Positions 9,804 through 19,783 of a DNA stretch of 64,000 nucleotides are shown here, piece by piece. The position numbers and the translations under genes were made by a program. The DNA is taken from NCBI RefSeq assembly GCF_900099765.1, contig NZ_FNDX01000003.1, positions 186,001 through 250,000 of the forward strand. Direction: 5' to 3'. Each line of letters opens with the position of its first letter. The stretch's first letter is position 1. Source of the DNA: Paenibacillus typhae (GTDB taxonomy: Bacteria; Bacillota; Bacilli; Paenibacillales; Paenibacillaceae). The notes beneath the pieces were generated by a model that had not been told where the DNA came from, did not search any database, and was given only the letters and a program-made list of their open reading frames with translations.

Positions 9804-10812
9804 CGGTGCCAGCCTCCTCCGCGCTCTCCGGGAAATGAAAATGTTTGTAGCAGGTGCAGCGGACAAAGTGGCCCGGAGCAATTTCGTGAAGCTGCGGATT
9901 GTCCTCATGTGCGGAGGCATCAATCCAGGGCGTTCTTGCAGCAAACCGGCAGCCAGTGCGCGGCAGGTTTTTGAGCGAAGGCACAATCCCCTGAATAACG
10001 TGCAGCCTTGACTTCACTTCTTTTACAGTAGGAATGGAATTAAACAAGGATCTTGTGTACGGATGCTGCGGATTAGAGGTCAGGGTGTAAATATCGGCAA
10101 TTTCGACAATTTGGCCTGCATACATAACGGCTACACGGTCTGCCATTTCGCTGACAACCCCGAGATCGTGGGTAATCAGAATAATGCCTGCCCGCATATC
10201 ATTTTTCAGCTTTCTGAGCAGTTCCAGAATCTGCAGCTGAATCGTCACGTCAAGTGCTGTCGTCGGTTCATCTGCAAGGAGCAGCTGCGGTCCGTTCGCA
10301 ATGGCAATTGCAATAATAACCCGCTGGCGCATGCCGCCGGATAATTCGTACGGATATTGATGGTATGTATGTTCAGGGCGGGGGATGCCCACTTTTGCCA
10401 ACAGATCAAGAACTTTTTCTTTTCTTTGTTTTTTGGAGAGGGTGGTATCATGAAGGAGCAGTACTTCTTCGATCTGACTGCCTATAATCATCAGCGGATT
10501 TAGTGCAGCTAAAGGGTCCTGAAAAATCATCGACATTTCTTTGCCGCGGACCTTATTCAGCATGCCGGGGGACATTTGGACAATATCCTGGCCTTTGTAA
10601 TTCACTTTACCTTCGATCCTTGCTTTGGTGTGCAGTCCCATAATGGAGAAGGCGAGCGCACTCTTGCCTGAACCTGATTCTCCGACGATAGCCAGAATCT
10701 CATTTTTCTTTACGGTGAGCGTCACATCATCAACTGCAGCATAGTACTGCCCTGCAATTTTGAAGGATGTCGTTAAATTCTCGATTTGCAGTAAGTCTTC
10801 ACTCAAATTCAT
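9790..10812 (-). CDS. oppD: Peptide ABC transporter ATPase OppD
   Basis: First gene of the operon, about 340 aa from ATG 10812 ([13 protein letters not shown]). Walker [10 protein letters not shown], signature ELSGGMRQR, Walker [13 protein letters not shown] and H-loop LITHDLG are intact. The C-terminal [12 protein letters not shown] segment contains only one of the cysteines often seen in the Fe-S-like C-terminal motif of this subfamily. Start choice is uncertain because the ribosome binding site is weak; ATG 10854 is an alternative. Confidence 0.93.
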   Translation of the reverse strand: MNLSEDLLQIENLTTSFKIAGQYYAAVDDVTLTVKKNEILAIVGESGSGKSALAFSIMGLHTKARIEGKVNYKGQDIVQMSPGMLNKVRGKEMSMIFQDPLAALNPLMIIGSQIEEVLLLHDTTLSKKQRKEKVLDLLAKVGIPRPEHTYHQYPYELSGGMRQRVIIAIAIANGPQLLLADEPTTALDVTIQLQILELLRKLKNDMRAGIILITHDLGVVSEMADRVAVMYAGQIVEIADIYTLTSNPQHPYTRSLFNSIPTVKEVKSRLHVIQGIVPSLKNLPRTGCRFAARTPWIDASAHEDNPQLHEIAPGHFVRCTCYKHFHFPESAEEAGTDGIA

Positions 10813-10964
10813 CACCCTAACACCAGGATTTTTTAGAAAGGGTATCCGTGTCATATACAGTAACCCTACCAACGAACTACACTTTAAATTTTAGGATTAT
10901 TATGGAAGTAATCCCTGAATGTTAGAGTTTATTCTAATTGACTCATGGTAAATTATCAATGATT

Positions 10965-11001
10965 TTTCTATAAAAAAAGTTTTTCATGTCAATTAACATG
11001 A
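10965..11001 (-). promoter_or_regulatory. Putative promoter and operator of the opp operon
   Basis: On the minus strand TTGACA (10987-10992), 16 bp, TAGAAA (10965-10970). The -35 overlaps an inverted repeat TCATGT-caatta-ACATGA (10984-11001), a possible repressor site. The regulator is unknown. Confidence 0.45.
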
Positions 11002-11085
11002 CAAATACGACATTTTCCGACTATAATCGCCTATATTCTATTACCTTCTACGTAATACTTCGCAATTTCCATAGGTCTGTATATC

Positions 11086-11139
11086 AAAAAAAGCCGCTGC
11101 GTACAGCAGGAAAATGACTTCCTGCTGCACGCAGCGGCT
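11086..11139 (-). terminator. Intrinsic terminator of rarA
   Basis: On the minus strand AGCCGCTGCGTGCAGCAGGA pairs with TCCTGCTGTACGCAGCGGCT (one mismatch) and is followed by TTTTTTT. Confidence 0.93.
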
Positions 11140-11173
11140 CATATTTTTATAGGGAATCCTTACCTTGAGGCTA

Positions 11174-12478
11174 CTATAATCCCCGGCGCAGCCCCTGATT
11201 ATACCGGATCTTGGCTTCGTTGCCCTGCTCGGTTGCCTCATAAAACACCTTGCCGGCAATCTGCTTGGGCAGATATTCCTGCCGCACGTAGTGGCCCGGG
11301 TAATTATGAGGGTATTGGTACCCCTCATGTCCCAGCTTCACTGCACCCTTATAATGCGTATCACGCAAATGCAGCGGTACCTCTGCGGACTTCAGCTCTT
11401 CGATGGTATTCATGACGTTAGCGATTGCTACAACCACCGCATCGGATTTCGGACTTTCCACGGCGAACAGGATCGCCTGGGTCACATTCAGTCTCGCCTC
11501 CGGCCAGCCGTTGTTGCGGTACGCGTCCAGCGCACTGACCGCCTGGACCATGGCCTGCGGATTCGCCAGGCCGATATCCTCACTGCAGGCGGCGATCAGC
11601 CGGCGGATGAAGGTCATCGGGTCCATGCCGAGCTTCTCGACGGCATAGAGGAACCAGAACAGCGCGGCGTCACTGGAGCCGCGGATGCTCTTGTGGAAGG
11701 CCGACAGCACATCGTACTGGGTCGACTCGTCCGCCTTTACAATCGGCCGGCGGATGGATTCCTCCGCCACAGCCAGTGTAATGTGCACGCTGCCGTCCGG
11801 CTCCGGCGCTGTAGTCATTGCCGCCAGCTCCAGCGCATTGAGCGCCCGCCGAATGTCGCCGTTGGCCATCGCCGCAATGTGCAGCAGCGCGTCTTCATCA
11901 GCATGCAGCCGCATGAAGCCAAGCCCGCGCTCTTCATCGGCCAGTGCCCGCCGCATCGCTTCCATGCTGTGCCCGCTGGTCAAGGATTCCAGCTGGAACA
12001 GCGTGGAACGGCTCATAAGGGCCCCGTTCACATAGTGGAACGGGTTCTCTGTCGTTGCGCCGATAAAGATAATCGTGCCCTTCTCAACGGCGGGCAGCAG
12101 CGCATCCTGCCGGGAGCTGTTGAAACGGTGCACCTCATCCAGAAACAGAATCGTCTTCGTGCCGTACAGCGCCTTGTTGCTCTGGGCGCGGTCGATTACC
12201 TCCCGCACATCTTTGACAGAGGCTTCAACCGCATTCAGCCGCACGAATTCGCCTTGCGTATGATGGGAAATAATATGGGCCAGCGTTGTCTTGCCGCAGC
12301 CCGGAGGGCCATACAGCAGAATCGAGGAGACCTGATCCGCCTCGATCGCCCTGCGCAGCAGCTTGCCCGGCCCGACAATATGCTCCTGGCCGATATATTC
12401 ATCAAGACTTTGCGGACGCATGCGGTCTGCGAGCAGACGGCCGCCTCCGGTATTGTCCCCGAGTGAGAATAAGTCCAT
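11174..12478 (-). CDS. rarA: Replication-associated recombination ATPase RarA (MgsA)
   Basis: AAA+ ATPase that acts at stalled replication forks, 434 aa. It begins MDLFSLGDN and contains RPQSLDEYIGQEHIVGPG, Walker A GPPGCGKTT, Walker B LFLDEVHRF, sensor IGATTENP, and the C-terminal MgsA tetramerisation domain with HYKGAVKLGHEGYQYPHNYPG. Position near cymR/mnmA matches B. subtilis yrvN, though here the opp operon intervenes. Confidence 0.97.
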   Translation of the reverse strand: MDLFSLGDNTGGGRLLADRMRPQSLDEYIGQEHIVGPGKLLRRAIEADQVSSILLYGPPGCGKTTLAHIISHHTQGEFVRLNAVEASVKDVREVIDRAQSNKALYGTKTILFLDEVHRFNSSRQDALLPAVEKGTIIFIGATTENPFHYVNGALMSRSTLFQLESLTSGHSMEAMRRALADEERGLGFMRLHADEDALLHIAAMANGDIRRALNALELAAMTTAPEPDGSVHITLAVAEESIRRPIVKADESTQYDVLSAFHKSIRGSSDAALFWFLYAVEKLGMDPMTFIRRLIAACSEDIGLANPQAMVQAVSALDAYRNNGWPEARLNVTQAILFAVESPKSDAVVVAIANVMNTIEELKSAEVPLHLRDTHYKGAVKLGHEGYQYPHNYPGHYVRQEYLPKQIAGKVFYEATEQGNEAKIRYNQGLRRGL

Positions 12479-12554
12479 AAGTCCACTTCCTTGCTCTTAA
12501 CTTTCAGGCAAGACGCACCTGAATTCCTCTCCCTATCATACCACAAAACATAGA

Positions 12555-12595
12555 AAGAGCATGACCTCGCTACGTTAAGCGGGCGCCATGCTCTT
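12555..12595 (-). terminator. Probable terminator of the small HTH gene
   Basis: Perfect 9 bp arms AAGAGCATG/CATGCTCTT with an inner CGCT/AGCG pairing, followed on the minus strand by TTTCTATGTTTT. It lies between the HTH gene and rarA. Confidence 0.55.
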
Positions 12596-12610
12596 AGTTC
12601 AAATTCCAGG

Positions 12611-12892
12611 CTAGCGGTTCATCGCAAGCCGCATTTTTGAAATAATCTTGCGGATGCTTTCCTCTGAGAGGTGGTATCTCTTCTGCAGCTCGTTCACCGA
12701 GCAGCCGCTGCTGTGACTGCAGAAAATCTCCTTGTTGCGGCTGGCAATCTCCTGCCGGGAGCCGCTGTTCTCACCCCATCTTACACGTTGCTCCGTCTTC
12801 TTCGGGATGTAGAGCAATTCACCTTGAATGTATCCCTGAAGCTCTTCGAGCAGGCCCGGGGGGAGCACATCCTTTCCATTTACATAACTCAC
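12611..12892 (-). CDS. CD3324-like small helix-turn-helix protein
   Basis: A 93-aa protein starting at GTG 12892. The N-terminus SYVNGKDVLPPGLLEELQGYIQGE and the line YIPKKTEQRVRWGENSGSR are characteristic of the CD3324 family found across Firmicutes. The C-terminal third (SVNELQKRYHLSEESIRKIISKM) reads as a DNA-binding helix-turn-helix. Its targets are unknown. Its start overlaps the short upstream ORF at 12819-12962 in another frame, so translation may be coupled. Confidence 0.8.
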   Translation of the reverse strand: MSYVNGKDVLPPGLLEELQGYIQGELLYIPKKTEQRVRWGENSGSRQEIASRNKEIFCSHSSGCSVNELQKRYHLSEESIRKIISKMRLAMNR

Positions 12893-12962
12893 GTTGTGTT
12901 TCCTCCTTCAACAGGTGTGTCCCTTTGCGTCCGTCAATTGCAGCATCTAAAGTAATAATCAT
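12819..12962 (-). CDS. Possible 47-codon leader ORF overlapping the HTH gene
   Basis: ATG at 12962 preceded by AAAGGAGG at good spacing (8 nt). The peptide begins MIITLDAAIDGRKG and ends at TGA 12819, overlapping the HTH gene in another frame. The strong ribosome binding site and its place just after a promoter argue for translation. The sequence resembles no family I know. Confidence 0.35.
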   Translation of the reverse strand: MIITLDAAIDGRKGTHLLKEETQRELCKWKGCAPPGPARRASGIHSR

Positions 12963-13011
12963 TGCACCTGCCTCCTTTCTTCAGCTCATATTTGGTAAAT
13001 ACCGTAAGTTC

Positions 13012-13040
13012 ATTATATAAAACCCTATGGTTAGCGTCTA
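13012..13040 (-). promoter_or_regulatory. Putative promoter of the leader ORF and HTH gene
   Basis: On the minus strand TAGACG (13035-13040), 17 bp, perfect TATAAT (13012-13017). Confidence 0.6.
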
Positions 13041-13067
13041 CATTCGTTCTCATTTTTATTTCCATCT

Positions 13068-13157
13068 CCCCTCTGAGGGGCGGACCTGCTGTCAGGTGTT
13101 TGTAAGAAGGAGGCCTCGCGGCCTCCCCGTAAACAGGATTTCCGTCTTAGACGGAAA
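13068..13157. other. Run of four small hairpins in the helD downstream gap
   Basis: CCCCT-ctg-AGGGG (13068-13080), ACCTG-ctgt-CAGGT (13084-13097), GGAGGCC-tcgc-GGCCTCC (13109-13126), TTTCCGTC-tta-GACGGAAA (13139-13157); a near-palindrome TGAAATCATTTCA follows at 13171-13183. None has a proper U-tract. The 430 bp gap between the HTH gene and helD otherwise shows only the promoter and leader ORF. Confidence 0.6.
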
Positions 13158-13321
13158 CCACCTCGTATACTGAAATCATTTCAATCAGCCTCCTTCCAGA
13201 AGTAATCTTGCCCGGCCGGACACTTATTATTAAGCCATAGCAGGTACCGGGTTACAAGTTCAAGAACAGTTATAATCGTTCTTCACCAGAAGCGGAAAAG
13301 GTTTTTTGCCGAGCTGCAGGA

Positions 13322-15523
13322 TTATTGTTCAGCGGCTTCCGGCCAGCCGGAAACCGTTTCTTCCCCTGCTGTCTGCACATAGGCAGGCAGTTCACCGCTG
13401 TGCAGCAGCCACAATTCGTGCAGCGCACGGGTACAGCCGACATACATAAGCTTGGCATTCCAGGCGGCTGCTCCATAATGGCTGGTATCGGCATCCGCCA
13501 GGATGACTGCATCGAACTCCAGCCCCTTGGACAGATAGACCGGAAGTACCGACAGCCCGCCGTGATATTGTGTCATGCTGCCGTCAATGAGATGGAGATC
13601 CTCGAACCCGGCAGCCAGCGCTGCATACAGCTCCTCCGCTTCACGAAGGCTACGGGTCAGGACAGCCACGGTCCGGTATTCACGCCCGGAGAGCGCCTTA
13701 AGCGCTACACTGACTGCCTGAAGGCGCTGATCCGCTCCTGGAGCCGCCTCAGCGGCCTCGCCGCCGTAAGCGATCAGGCGGACCGGATTACCGCTGCGGA
13801 ACACCGGTACGGCCAGCAGCGGGCTCTGAACGCCTGCTGAGAGAATGCCGTTAGCAAATTCAATGATCTCCATAGTTGAGCGGTAGCTTCGCGTCAGCGC
13901 GTGGTAGGCTGTATGCTCAGGCGCGAACAGAGCCTGCATCTCCGCCCAGCCGTGCACGCCTTTATAGGCATGGATACCCTGTGACAGATCCCCCAGGATC
14001 GTGAAGGAGTGGCCCTTCACATACAAATCCAGCACCGCGATCTGGAAAGGCGAGAAATCCTGGGCTTCATCGATCACGATATGGTCAAAGCGCTCCGTGC
14101 CCTCATTGCCGCTCAGCAGATAGTGGATATAGAGCAAGGGAGGCAGATCTTCCTCGCGCAGGATGCCTTTTTTGAGATCCTTCGCCGTTTCCTTCAGCAC
14201 CCCCTGAGGGATGAGCTCCGGTGCTTCTGCCGGCCAGTCCCCAGGCACCTTGGCCGCGCGGAATATCTGCTTATAGATCATCAGAGGCTCATACTTCGGC
14301 CATTTGCCGCCGTATGTCTTCTCCTTGGCTGCTGCCTTCTTCTTACGTTCCTTCAGCGCAGCCGCGGACGGGCTTTTCTTCAGCTCCATTTCAATCCAGC
14401 GGTGAATCCGCGCCATGACCCGCTCTTTGCGCTTCAGCGGCGGATAAGGGGCGTATTCCTCGTTATGCCAGCGCAGGATCATGGAACGCCGCAGCACTGC
14501 GCCTTCCCACGGGCTGAAATCCCCTTCGGGAACCGCTCCCGTCTCCAGCAGCTTAACGGCTGACTCAATGACTTCCATCAGCACCGTAGAGCCCTTGAAA
14601 CGCCCCGGTGTTTCTTCTGTAATGTCCGGCATGCCGCCCTCTGCTTCAAACCAGCGGTTCAATGTCTCCGTCGTATTCTGCTCCGGCAGCTCCAGATTGA
14701 GTACATTAGCCGCCCAGTCCGGGAACGTGCTCTGGGCAATGTTACCGACCCCGAGCTCCGGCAGCACATCGGAGATATAATCGAGGAACATCCGGTTCGG
14801 AGCAAAGATTATCATTTTCTCCGCCGATACCTGCTCCTTGTATTGGTACAGCAGGAAGGCCAGCCGGTGCAGGGCAACTGTGGTCTTGCCGCTCCCCGCT
14901 ACGCCCTGGATAATCAGTGCCGTATTCTTCACCGCACGGATAATCTTGTCCTGTTCCTCCTGAATCGTCGAGACGATATCGCGGAGCCGGTTATCCTTGT
15001 TCTCACCCAGCCGGTAGACGAGAAATTCGTCCGATACCGCCGGTGCATCGCTGTCCCGGTTGTAGGTATCCGCAACCCGTTCCAGGATCTGCTTGCGGAT
15101 CACCACGTTGCGTTTCAGATACACAAGCCCTTCAATCAGCCCCTCCGGAGCTTCATATGAGGCCGGTTCCGTCCCTCCGGTAAAAGAATAAAACAGGCTT
15201 GCTACCGGTGCACGCCAGTCGATGACCAGCGGACGGTCGCTTACCTGCTCACGGTCTACGCCGATTTTGCCGATATACAGGGGCTGGGGCGCTCCATCAC
15301 CGCTGCCCTGGAAATCCAGCCGCCCGAAGTAGGGCTCCGGCCGGAGCCTGGCCAAATCCTTGCGCCGCTGCTCCCTGGAATCCTCCAGCACCTGCTCCGT
15401 ATAATCATGTCCGGTATACACCGGGGTGTTGCGCAGTCTAGCCAGAATCGAATCAATTTCGGTAAGCGTACTGTTCAGCCTGTCTTCTTCCTCTTGATAG
15501 GCACTTTGAAAGTTGTCCTCCAA
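13322..15523 (-). CDS. helD: HelD-family RNA polymerase recycling ATPase
   Basis: UvrD/Rep-like superfamily 1 helicase of the HelD type, 733 aa; HelD removes stalled or rifampicin-bound RNA polymerase from nucleic acid. The N-terminal charged coiled-coil arm (about residues 1-65) fits the secondary channel. The second block has PLVIDWRAPVASLFY, typical of HelD. Walker A is GVAGSGKTT, motif II is HIVIDEAQDFSPFQ, and motif VI is near YVGCTRALHELWLL. Start TTG 15523 has AGGAGG 9 nt upstream. A TGCTATGAT extended -10 box lies at about 15600-15608. Confidence 0.92.
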   Translation of the reverse strand: MEDNFQSAYQEEEDRLNSTLTEIDSILARLRNTPVYTGHDYTEQVLEDSREQRRKDLARLRPEPYFGRLDFQGSGDGAPQPLYIGKIGVDREQVSDRPLVIDWRAPVASLFYSFTGGTEPASYEAPEGLIEGLVYLKRNVVIRKQILERVADTYNRDSDAPAVSDEFLVYRLGENKDNRLRDIVSTIQEEQDKIIRAVKNTALIIQGVAGSGKTTVALHRLAFLLYQYKEQVSAEKMIIFAPNRMFLDYISDVLPELGVGNIAQSTFPDWAANVLNLELPEQNTTETLNRWFEAEGGMPDITEETPGRFKGSTVLMEVIESAVKLLETGAVPEGDFSPWEGAVLRRSMILRWHNEEYAPYPPLKRKERVMARIHRWIEMELKKSPSAAALKERKKKAAAKEKTYGGKWPKYEPLMIYKQIFRAAKVPGDWPAEAPELIPQGVLKETAKDLKKGILREEDLPPLLYIHYLLSGNEGTERFDHIVIDEAQDFSPFQIAVLDLYVKGHSFTILGDLSQGIHAYKGVHGWAEMQALFAPEHTAYHALTRSYRSTMEIIEFANGILSAGVQSPLLAVPVFRSGNPVRLIAYGGEAAEAAPGADQRLQAVSVALKALSGREYRTVAVLTRSLREAEELYAALAAGFEDLHLIDGSMTQYHGGLSVLPVYLSKGLEFDAVILADADTSHYGAAAWNAKLMYVGCTRALHELWLLHSGELPAYVQTAGEETVSGWPEAAEQ

Positions 15524-15599
15524 TTTCAGTTACCTCCTAAAAGTTTATGAGCATAGCCATCTGTGCAAGGCTGATATCACTTACACAAAAAGGATACTC

Positions 15600-15608
15600 A
15601 TCATAGCA
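15600..15608 (-). promoter_or_regulatory. Putative extended -10 promoter of helD
   Basis: On the minus strand TGCTATGAT, about 80 bp upstream of the helD start; no good -35 is visible. Confidence 0.4.
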
Positions 15609-15678
15609 CAACAGATTCACAAAATCCAGAATTATCTATTCAACTAAACGCAGCACTTCCCACAGCAATCCTGCGCCG

Positions 15679-16980
15679 TTATCCCATAAAAGCATGGAGC
15701 ACAAAGTTCGCTACAAACAGCCCGGCAATCCCGTACAGCGCCGGAGGGACATCCTTGCCTTTTCCCATTGCCAGTTTAACAATCGGGTAGGTGATGAAGC
15801 CGAAAGCCATACCGTCTACGATGCTGTAGGTAAATGGAATCATAACCATTACCAGAAAAGCGGGGAACAGCTCCGTCATGTCGCTAAGATCCATCTCCCG
15901 CACACTCTGGACCATCAGGCCGCCGATGACAATCAGGATGGGTGCGATGGCACTGTCCGGCACATAGGCCAGCAGAGGGATAAACAGGAAGGTCGCCCCG
16001 AACAGCAGCCCGGTGACCAGCGAGGTCAGGCCGGATTTGCCGCCTGCCGCGATGCCTGCAGTGGATTCTGCAGCCGCAACGACCGGACTGCTGCCGAACA
16101 GGCCAGCTGCAATGTTGGCGACTGAGAGCGCCCGCAGGCTGCTCTTGAACCGTTCCGGCCGCCCGGCCATCAGCGTCTGTGAGGAGATCAGCCCGATATT
16201 CTCAAATACGACGATCAGAAGCAGCAGGAACACGGCAATCCAGAACACCAGGCTGATCACTCCGTTCCAGTCCATGCCGGCAAAAACATCACCATAGCCG
16301 GTAAATACATGGCCTGATTCTGTCGTCTCCGGCTTATGTGCTGCCCCGAGCAGATAAGCCAGCCCCGTGCCGGCAAGCATGCTGATCAGCAGCCCGCCGC
16401 GCGTTCCGCGGATGAACAGCACCAGCGCCAGAATCAGCGTTACACAGGAAGTGATAACTGCCGGATCGCTAAAATGCCCGATAGCCACAAAGGTAGTCCG
16501 GTGGGCAATGACGATCCCGCTTTTCTGCAGGCCGATAAAGGTCAGGAACAGCCCGATTCCGACCGTGATGGCATGCTGCAGGTTATGCGGGATGGCTTCG
16601 CTGAGAATCCGGTACAGCGATGTGAACGCAACGACTGCGAACAGTACCCCGGTTACCACAACCACCGCAAGCGCTTCGCGCCAGTCCAGCTTCATGGAAT
16701 GGACCAGCGTATAGGTGAAGAAGGCATTGATCCCCATGCCGGGCACCACAATAATCGGCGTTTTGCCGCCGAAGGCCATCAGCAGGCAGCCTGTAACCGC
16801 AGTCAGCAGTGTAGCGACCATCCCCGCTCTGAGCGGCATGCCTGCGTCATGCAGAATGGCCGCATTGACCATCACAATATATACAGAGGCAAAATACGAC
16901 AGGATTCCTGCAGCCCATTCCCGTTTCCAGTTATCGCCCGGCTCCAGACCCACGCTCTTCCGCCAAAAATTCGAATTCAT
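15679..16980 (-). CDS. NCS2/AzgA-type purine (hypoxanthine/guanine) permease
   Basis: 433-aa permease with about 12 membrane segments, of the AzgA branch of nucleobase transporters (B. subtilis PbuG/PbuO relatives). The opening block GDNWKREWAAGILSYFASVYIVMVNAAIL, the GKTPIIVVPGMGINAFF loop and SPVVAAAESTAGIAAGGKSGLTSLVTG are family hallmarks. Substrate is inferred as hypoxanthine, guanine or adenine. No purine riboswitch is visible in the 150 bp upstream, unlike pbuG in B. subtilis. Start ATG 16980 has a GGAGG site. Confidence 0.93.
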   Translation of the reverse strand: MNSNFWRKSVGLEPGDNWKREWAAGILSYFASVYIVMVNAAILHDAGMPLRAGMVATLLTAVTGCLLMAFGGKTPIIVVPGMGINAFFTYTLVHSMKLDWREALAVVVVTGVLFAVVAFTSLYRILSEAIPHNLQHAITVGIGLFLTFIGLQKSGIVIAHRTTFVAIGHFSDPAVITSCVTLILALVLFIRGTRGGLLISMLAGTGLAYLLGAAHKPETTESGHVFTGYGDVFAGMDWNGVISLVFWIAVFLLLLIVVFENIGLISSQTLMAGRPERFKSSLRALSVANIAAGLFGSSPVVAAAESTAGIAAGGKSGLTSLVTGLLFGATFLFIPLLAYVPDSAIAPILIVIGGLMVQSVREMDLSDMTELFPAFLVMVMIPFTYSIVDGMAFGFITYPIVKLAMGKGKDVPPALYGIAGLFVANFVLHAFMG

Positions 16981-17053
16981 TGTACAACCTCCACTGATTG
17001 TTAAGTTCCGCAGGCTATTACCCGGTTTTTACGGCCCATAACCGGCAAACCGC

Positions 17054-17096
17054 AATAAAAGGGCGCGCAGCCGGCTATCCGGCTGCTTACGCCCTT
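17054..17096 (-). terminator. Intrinsic terminator of the tcdA-containing transcript
   Basis: AAGGGCG...CGCCCTT enclosing GCAGCCGG-ctat-CCGGCTGC, with TTTTATT following on the minus strand. Confidence 0.85.
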
Positions 17097-17132
17097 CGTC
17101 CACCATTCATTTATTTGTTGCCGGGGCCGGTT

Positions 17133-17897
17133 TTATACACTTACGCCGCCGGCCTTCAGAAGATCATTAACCGCAACACTTACCATAATCAGACCGACAA
17201 CCGGCGGTACGAACGAATTGCTCGCCGGCGGCTGCTTGGCCTTGCGCCGGTCCGGCGCATCGGCAGGAACGATCTGTTCCGTTACATCTACACGCGGCTT
17301 CACCGGCACCTCAGTCGAGAAGACAACCTTGACGCCTTTTTTGATGCCGTCCTTGCGCAGCTTTTGACGGATAACGCGGGCAATCGGGTCCATCTCCGTT
17401 TTGGAGATGTCAGCCACCTTAAAGCGCGTCGGGTCCATCTTGTTGGCTGCGCCCATACTGGAGATCATCGGGATTCCCCGGGACAGGCATTCCTTGATCA
17501 GATGGATTTTGTAGATAATCGTGTCCGATGCATCAATGACAAAATCCGGCTTTAGCTTGAACAGCTCCTCATACGTTTCCTCCGTATAGAACATGTTCAG
17601 GGCGATCGCTTCGATCTCCGGGTTGATCAGCTTGACGCGTTCCACCATCAGATCCGCCTTTTTCTGGCCGATTGTGGTTGTGAGCGCATGAATCTGGCGG
17701 TTGATATTGGTGATATCCACCGCATCCTTGTCAATCAGGATAATCCGGCCAACACCGGTGCGGGCCAGCGCTTCAACGGACATCGCTCCGACGCCGCCGA
17801 TTCCCAGCACCGCTACGGTGCTGTTCTTCAGAATTTCCAGACCCTCCGGCCCGATGGCCAGCTCTGTACGCGAGAACTGATGCAGCATAAGGTTCAC
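17133..17897 (-). CDS. tcdA: tRNA threonylcarbamoyladenosine dehydratase TcdA
   Basis: E1-like (ThiF fold) enzyme, 254 aa, that converts t6A37 of tRNA to its cyclic form. The nucleotide-binding GIGGVGAMS, the Asp/Arg block DKDAVDITNINRQIHAL and the DASDTIIYKIHLI motif are present. It follows aspS by about 60 bp on the same strand, as yrvM does in B. subtilis, and likely shares the hisS-aspS transcript. Confidence 0.93.
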   Translation of the reverse strand: MNLMLHQFSRTELAIGPEGLEILKNSTVAVLGIGGVGAMSVEALARTGVGRIILIDKDAVDITNINRQIHALTTTIGQKKADLMVERVKLINPEIEAIALNMFYTEETYEELFKLKPDFVIDASDTIIYKIHLIKECLSRGIPMISSMGAANKMDPTRFKVADISKTEMDPIARVIRQKLRKDGIKKGVKVVFSTEVPVKPRVDVTEQIVPADAPDRRKAKQPPASNSFVPPVVGLIMVSVAVNDLLKAGGVSV

Positions 17898-17961
17898 GCC
17901 TCCTTTATTATGCGGCCTGTGGAGCCGCTTCTTACCGCTGCTCCACAGGCATTAATTGTAG

Positions 17962-19740
17962 TTAGTTTTTCACTTTTTCCGGCTTTGGCGCCAGCTTGAT
18001 ATGGAGCTGTTCCAGCTGTGCTGCATCTACCGGGGACGGTGCATCCATCAGCAGGTCGGTTGCACTTGCCGTTTTCGGGAAGGCAATCGTTTCACGCAGG
18101 TTCGTGCGTCCGGCCAGCAGCATAACCAGACGGTCAAAGCCGAAGGCAATTCCGCCGTGCGGAGGCGTGCCGTATTCGAAGGCATCCATCAGATAGCCGA
18201 ACTTCTCATAAGCCACTTCAGGTGTGAAGCCCAGGGCTTCGAACATCTTCTCCTGTACATCGCGTTTGTAGATACGCTGGGAGCCTCCGCCCACTTCATA
18301 GCCGTTAAGCACGATATCGTAAGCCTGCGCACGGATCTTGCCCGGGTCGGTATCGAACAGGTGCAGGTCTTCGTCCATTGGACGGGTGAACGGATGATGC
18401 TCGGCCACATAACGCTTCTGGTCTTCGTCATAGCTGAGCAGCGGGAATTCGGTAACCCAGGCGAATTTGAACACACTGTCATCAATCAGGCCCAGCTGGC
18501 GGCCGATCTTCAGACGCAGGGCACCCAGTACATCGGCAACCACTTTTTTGTTATCAGCGGAGAAGAGCAGAAGGTCGCCTTCTTCAGCGCCGGTGCGTTC
18601 TTTTACAGCAGCGATTTCTTCTTCAGTGAAGAATTTAACGATTGGTCCCTTAAACTCGCCGTCTTTCACCTGAATCCAGGCCAGACCCTTCGCGCCGTAA
18701 CGGGCAGCATATGGTCCGAGATCGTCGATTTCCTTACGAGTCCAAGTACCGCAGCCTTTGGCATTGAGGCATTTCACTTCTCCGCCTTTTTCGATCACGG
18801 AAGCAAATACCTTCACACCGCTGCTGGCAACGATGTCATTCATTTCAACAAGCTCAAGGCCAAAGCGCAGGTCCGGCTTATCGGAGCCGTATTTGCCGAT
18901 GGCTTCGGCGTAGGTCAGGCGCTGGAACGGAACGGCAACCTCAACCCCTACCGTTTCCTTCAGCAGGCGCTGCATCAGGGTTTCCATCATGCCGAGCAGC
19001 TCATCCTGCGGCACGAAGGAAGTCTCGATGTCGACCTGGGTGAATTCCGGCTGGCGGTCAGCGCGCAGATCCTCGTCACGGAAGCATCGGGCAATCTGGT
19101 AGTAACGCTCGATGCCGCCGACCATCAGCAACTGCTTGTAAATCTGCGGCGATTGCGGCAGCGCAAAGAATTCCCCTTCATGCACCCGGCTAGGCACCAG
19201 ATAATCACGTGCGCCTTCAGGGGAGCTTTTGGTCAGAATGGGAGTTTCAACATCAATGAAGCCTTCACCGTCAAGGAAGTCGCGGAAAATCTTCGCCGCC
19301 TTCGAGCGCAGCAGCAGCGTCTTGTGCATCTCAGGACGGCGCAGGTCGAGGTAACGGTATTTCATCCGCAGGGACTCATCCACTTCCACACCGTCTTCGA
19401 TGAAGAACGGAGGCGTTTTGGCGGCATTCAGCACTTCGATTTCCGTAATTTGCACTTCAATCTCGCCTGTAGGCAGGTTGCGGTTAACCGTTTCTTCATC
19501 TCTCTTAACCACTTTACCCGTAACGGAGAGCACGTATTCACTGCGCACCTTATCGGCAATCTGCAGTGCTTCACCGGAGTAATCCGGATTAAACACGATT
19601 TGTACAATACCTGTACGGTCGCGCAGGTCAATGAACAGGACGCCTCCAAGGTCACGGCGAGTCTGTACCCACCCGTTCAGTGTTACAGTCTGGCCGATCT
19701 GCTCCGGCGTTAATTGTCCGCAATGATGACTTCTACTCAT
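17962..19740 (-). CDS. aspS: Aspartyl-tRNA synthetase
   Basis: Class IIb synthetase, 592 aa. N-terminal OB-fold anticodon domain ([26 protein letters not shown]), motif 2 [19 protein letters not shown], the bacterial insertion (GAD) domain, and motif 3 [13 protein letters not shown]. It lies 43 bp after hisS and is controlled by the T-box upstream of hisS. Whether it is discriminating or also charges tRNA-Asn cannot be read from sequence alone. Confidence 0.98.
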   Translation of the reverse strand: MSRSHHCGQLTPEQIGQTVTLNGWVQTRRDLGGVLFIDLRDRTGIVQIVFNPDYSGEALQIADKVRSEYVLSVTGKVVKRDEETVNRNLPTGEIEVQITEIEVLNAAKTPPFFIEDGVEVDESLRMKYRYLDLRRPEMHKTLLLRSKAAKIFRDFLDGEGFIDVETPILTKSSPEGARDYLVPSRVHEGEFFALPQSPQIYKQLLMVGGIERYYQIARCFRDEDLRADRQPEFTQVDIETSFVPQDELLGMMETLMQRLLKETVGVEVAVPFQRLTYAEAIGKYGSDKPDLRFGLELVEMNDIVASSGVKVFASVIEKGGEVKCLNAKGCGTWTRKEIDDLGPYAARYGAKGLAWIQVKDGEFKGPIVKFFTEEEIAAVKERTGAEEGDLLLFSADNKKVVADVLGALRLKIGRQLGLIDDSVFKFAWVTEFPLLSYDEDQKRYVAEHHPFTRPMDEDLHLFDTDPGKIRAQAYDIVLNGYEVGGGSQRIYKRDVQEKMFEALGFTPEVAYEKFGYLMDAFEYGTPPHGGIAFGFDRLVMLLAGRTNLRETIAFPKTASATDLLMDAPSPVDAAQLEQLHIKLAPKPEKVKN

Positions 19741-19783
19741 AATTTATCCTACCCTTTCATGGTTAAAATACGTTATCCGGTCC

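Noticed and set aside
16981..17053. Possible purine riboswitch before the AzgA-type permease
   Set aside because: No conserved purine-aptamer blocks are seen in the leader, only a ribosome binding site.
18001..19713. 570-codon open frame on the plus strand opposite aspS
   Set aside because: Fully antisense to an intact, well-conserved synthetase; no motifs or ribosome binding site. High GC in third positions of the minus frame creates it.
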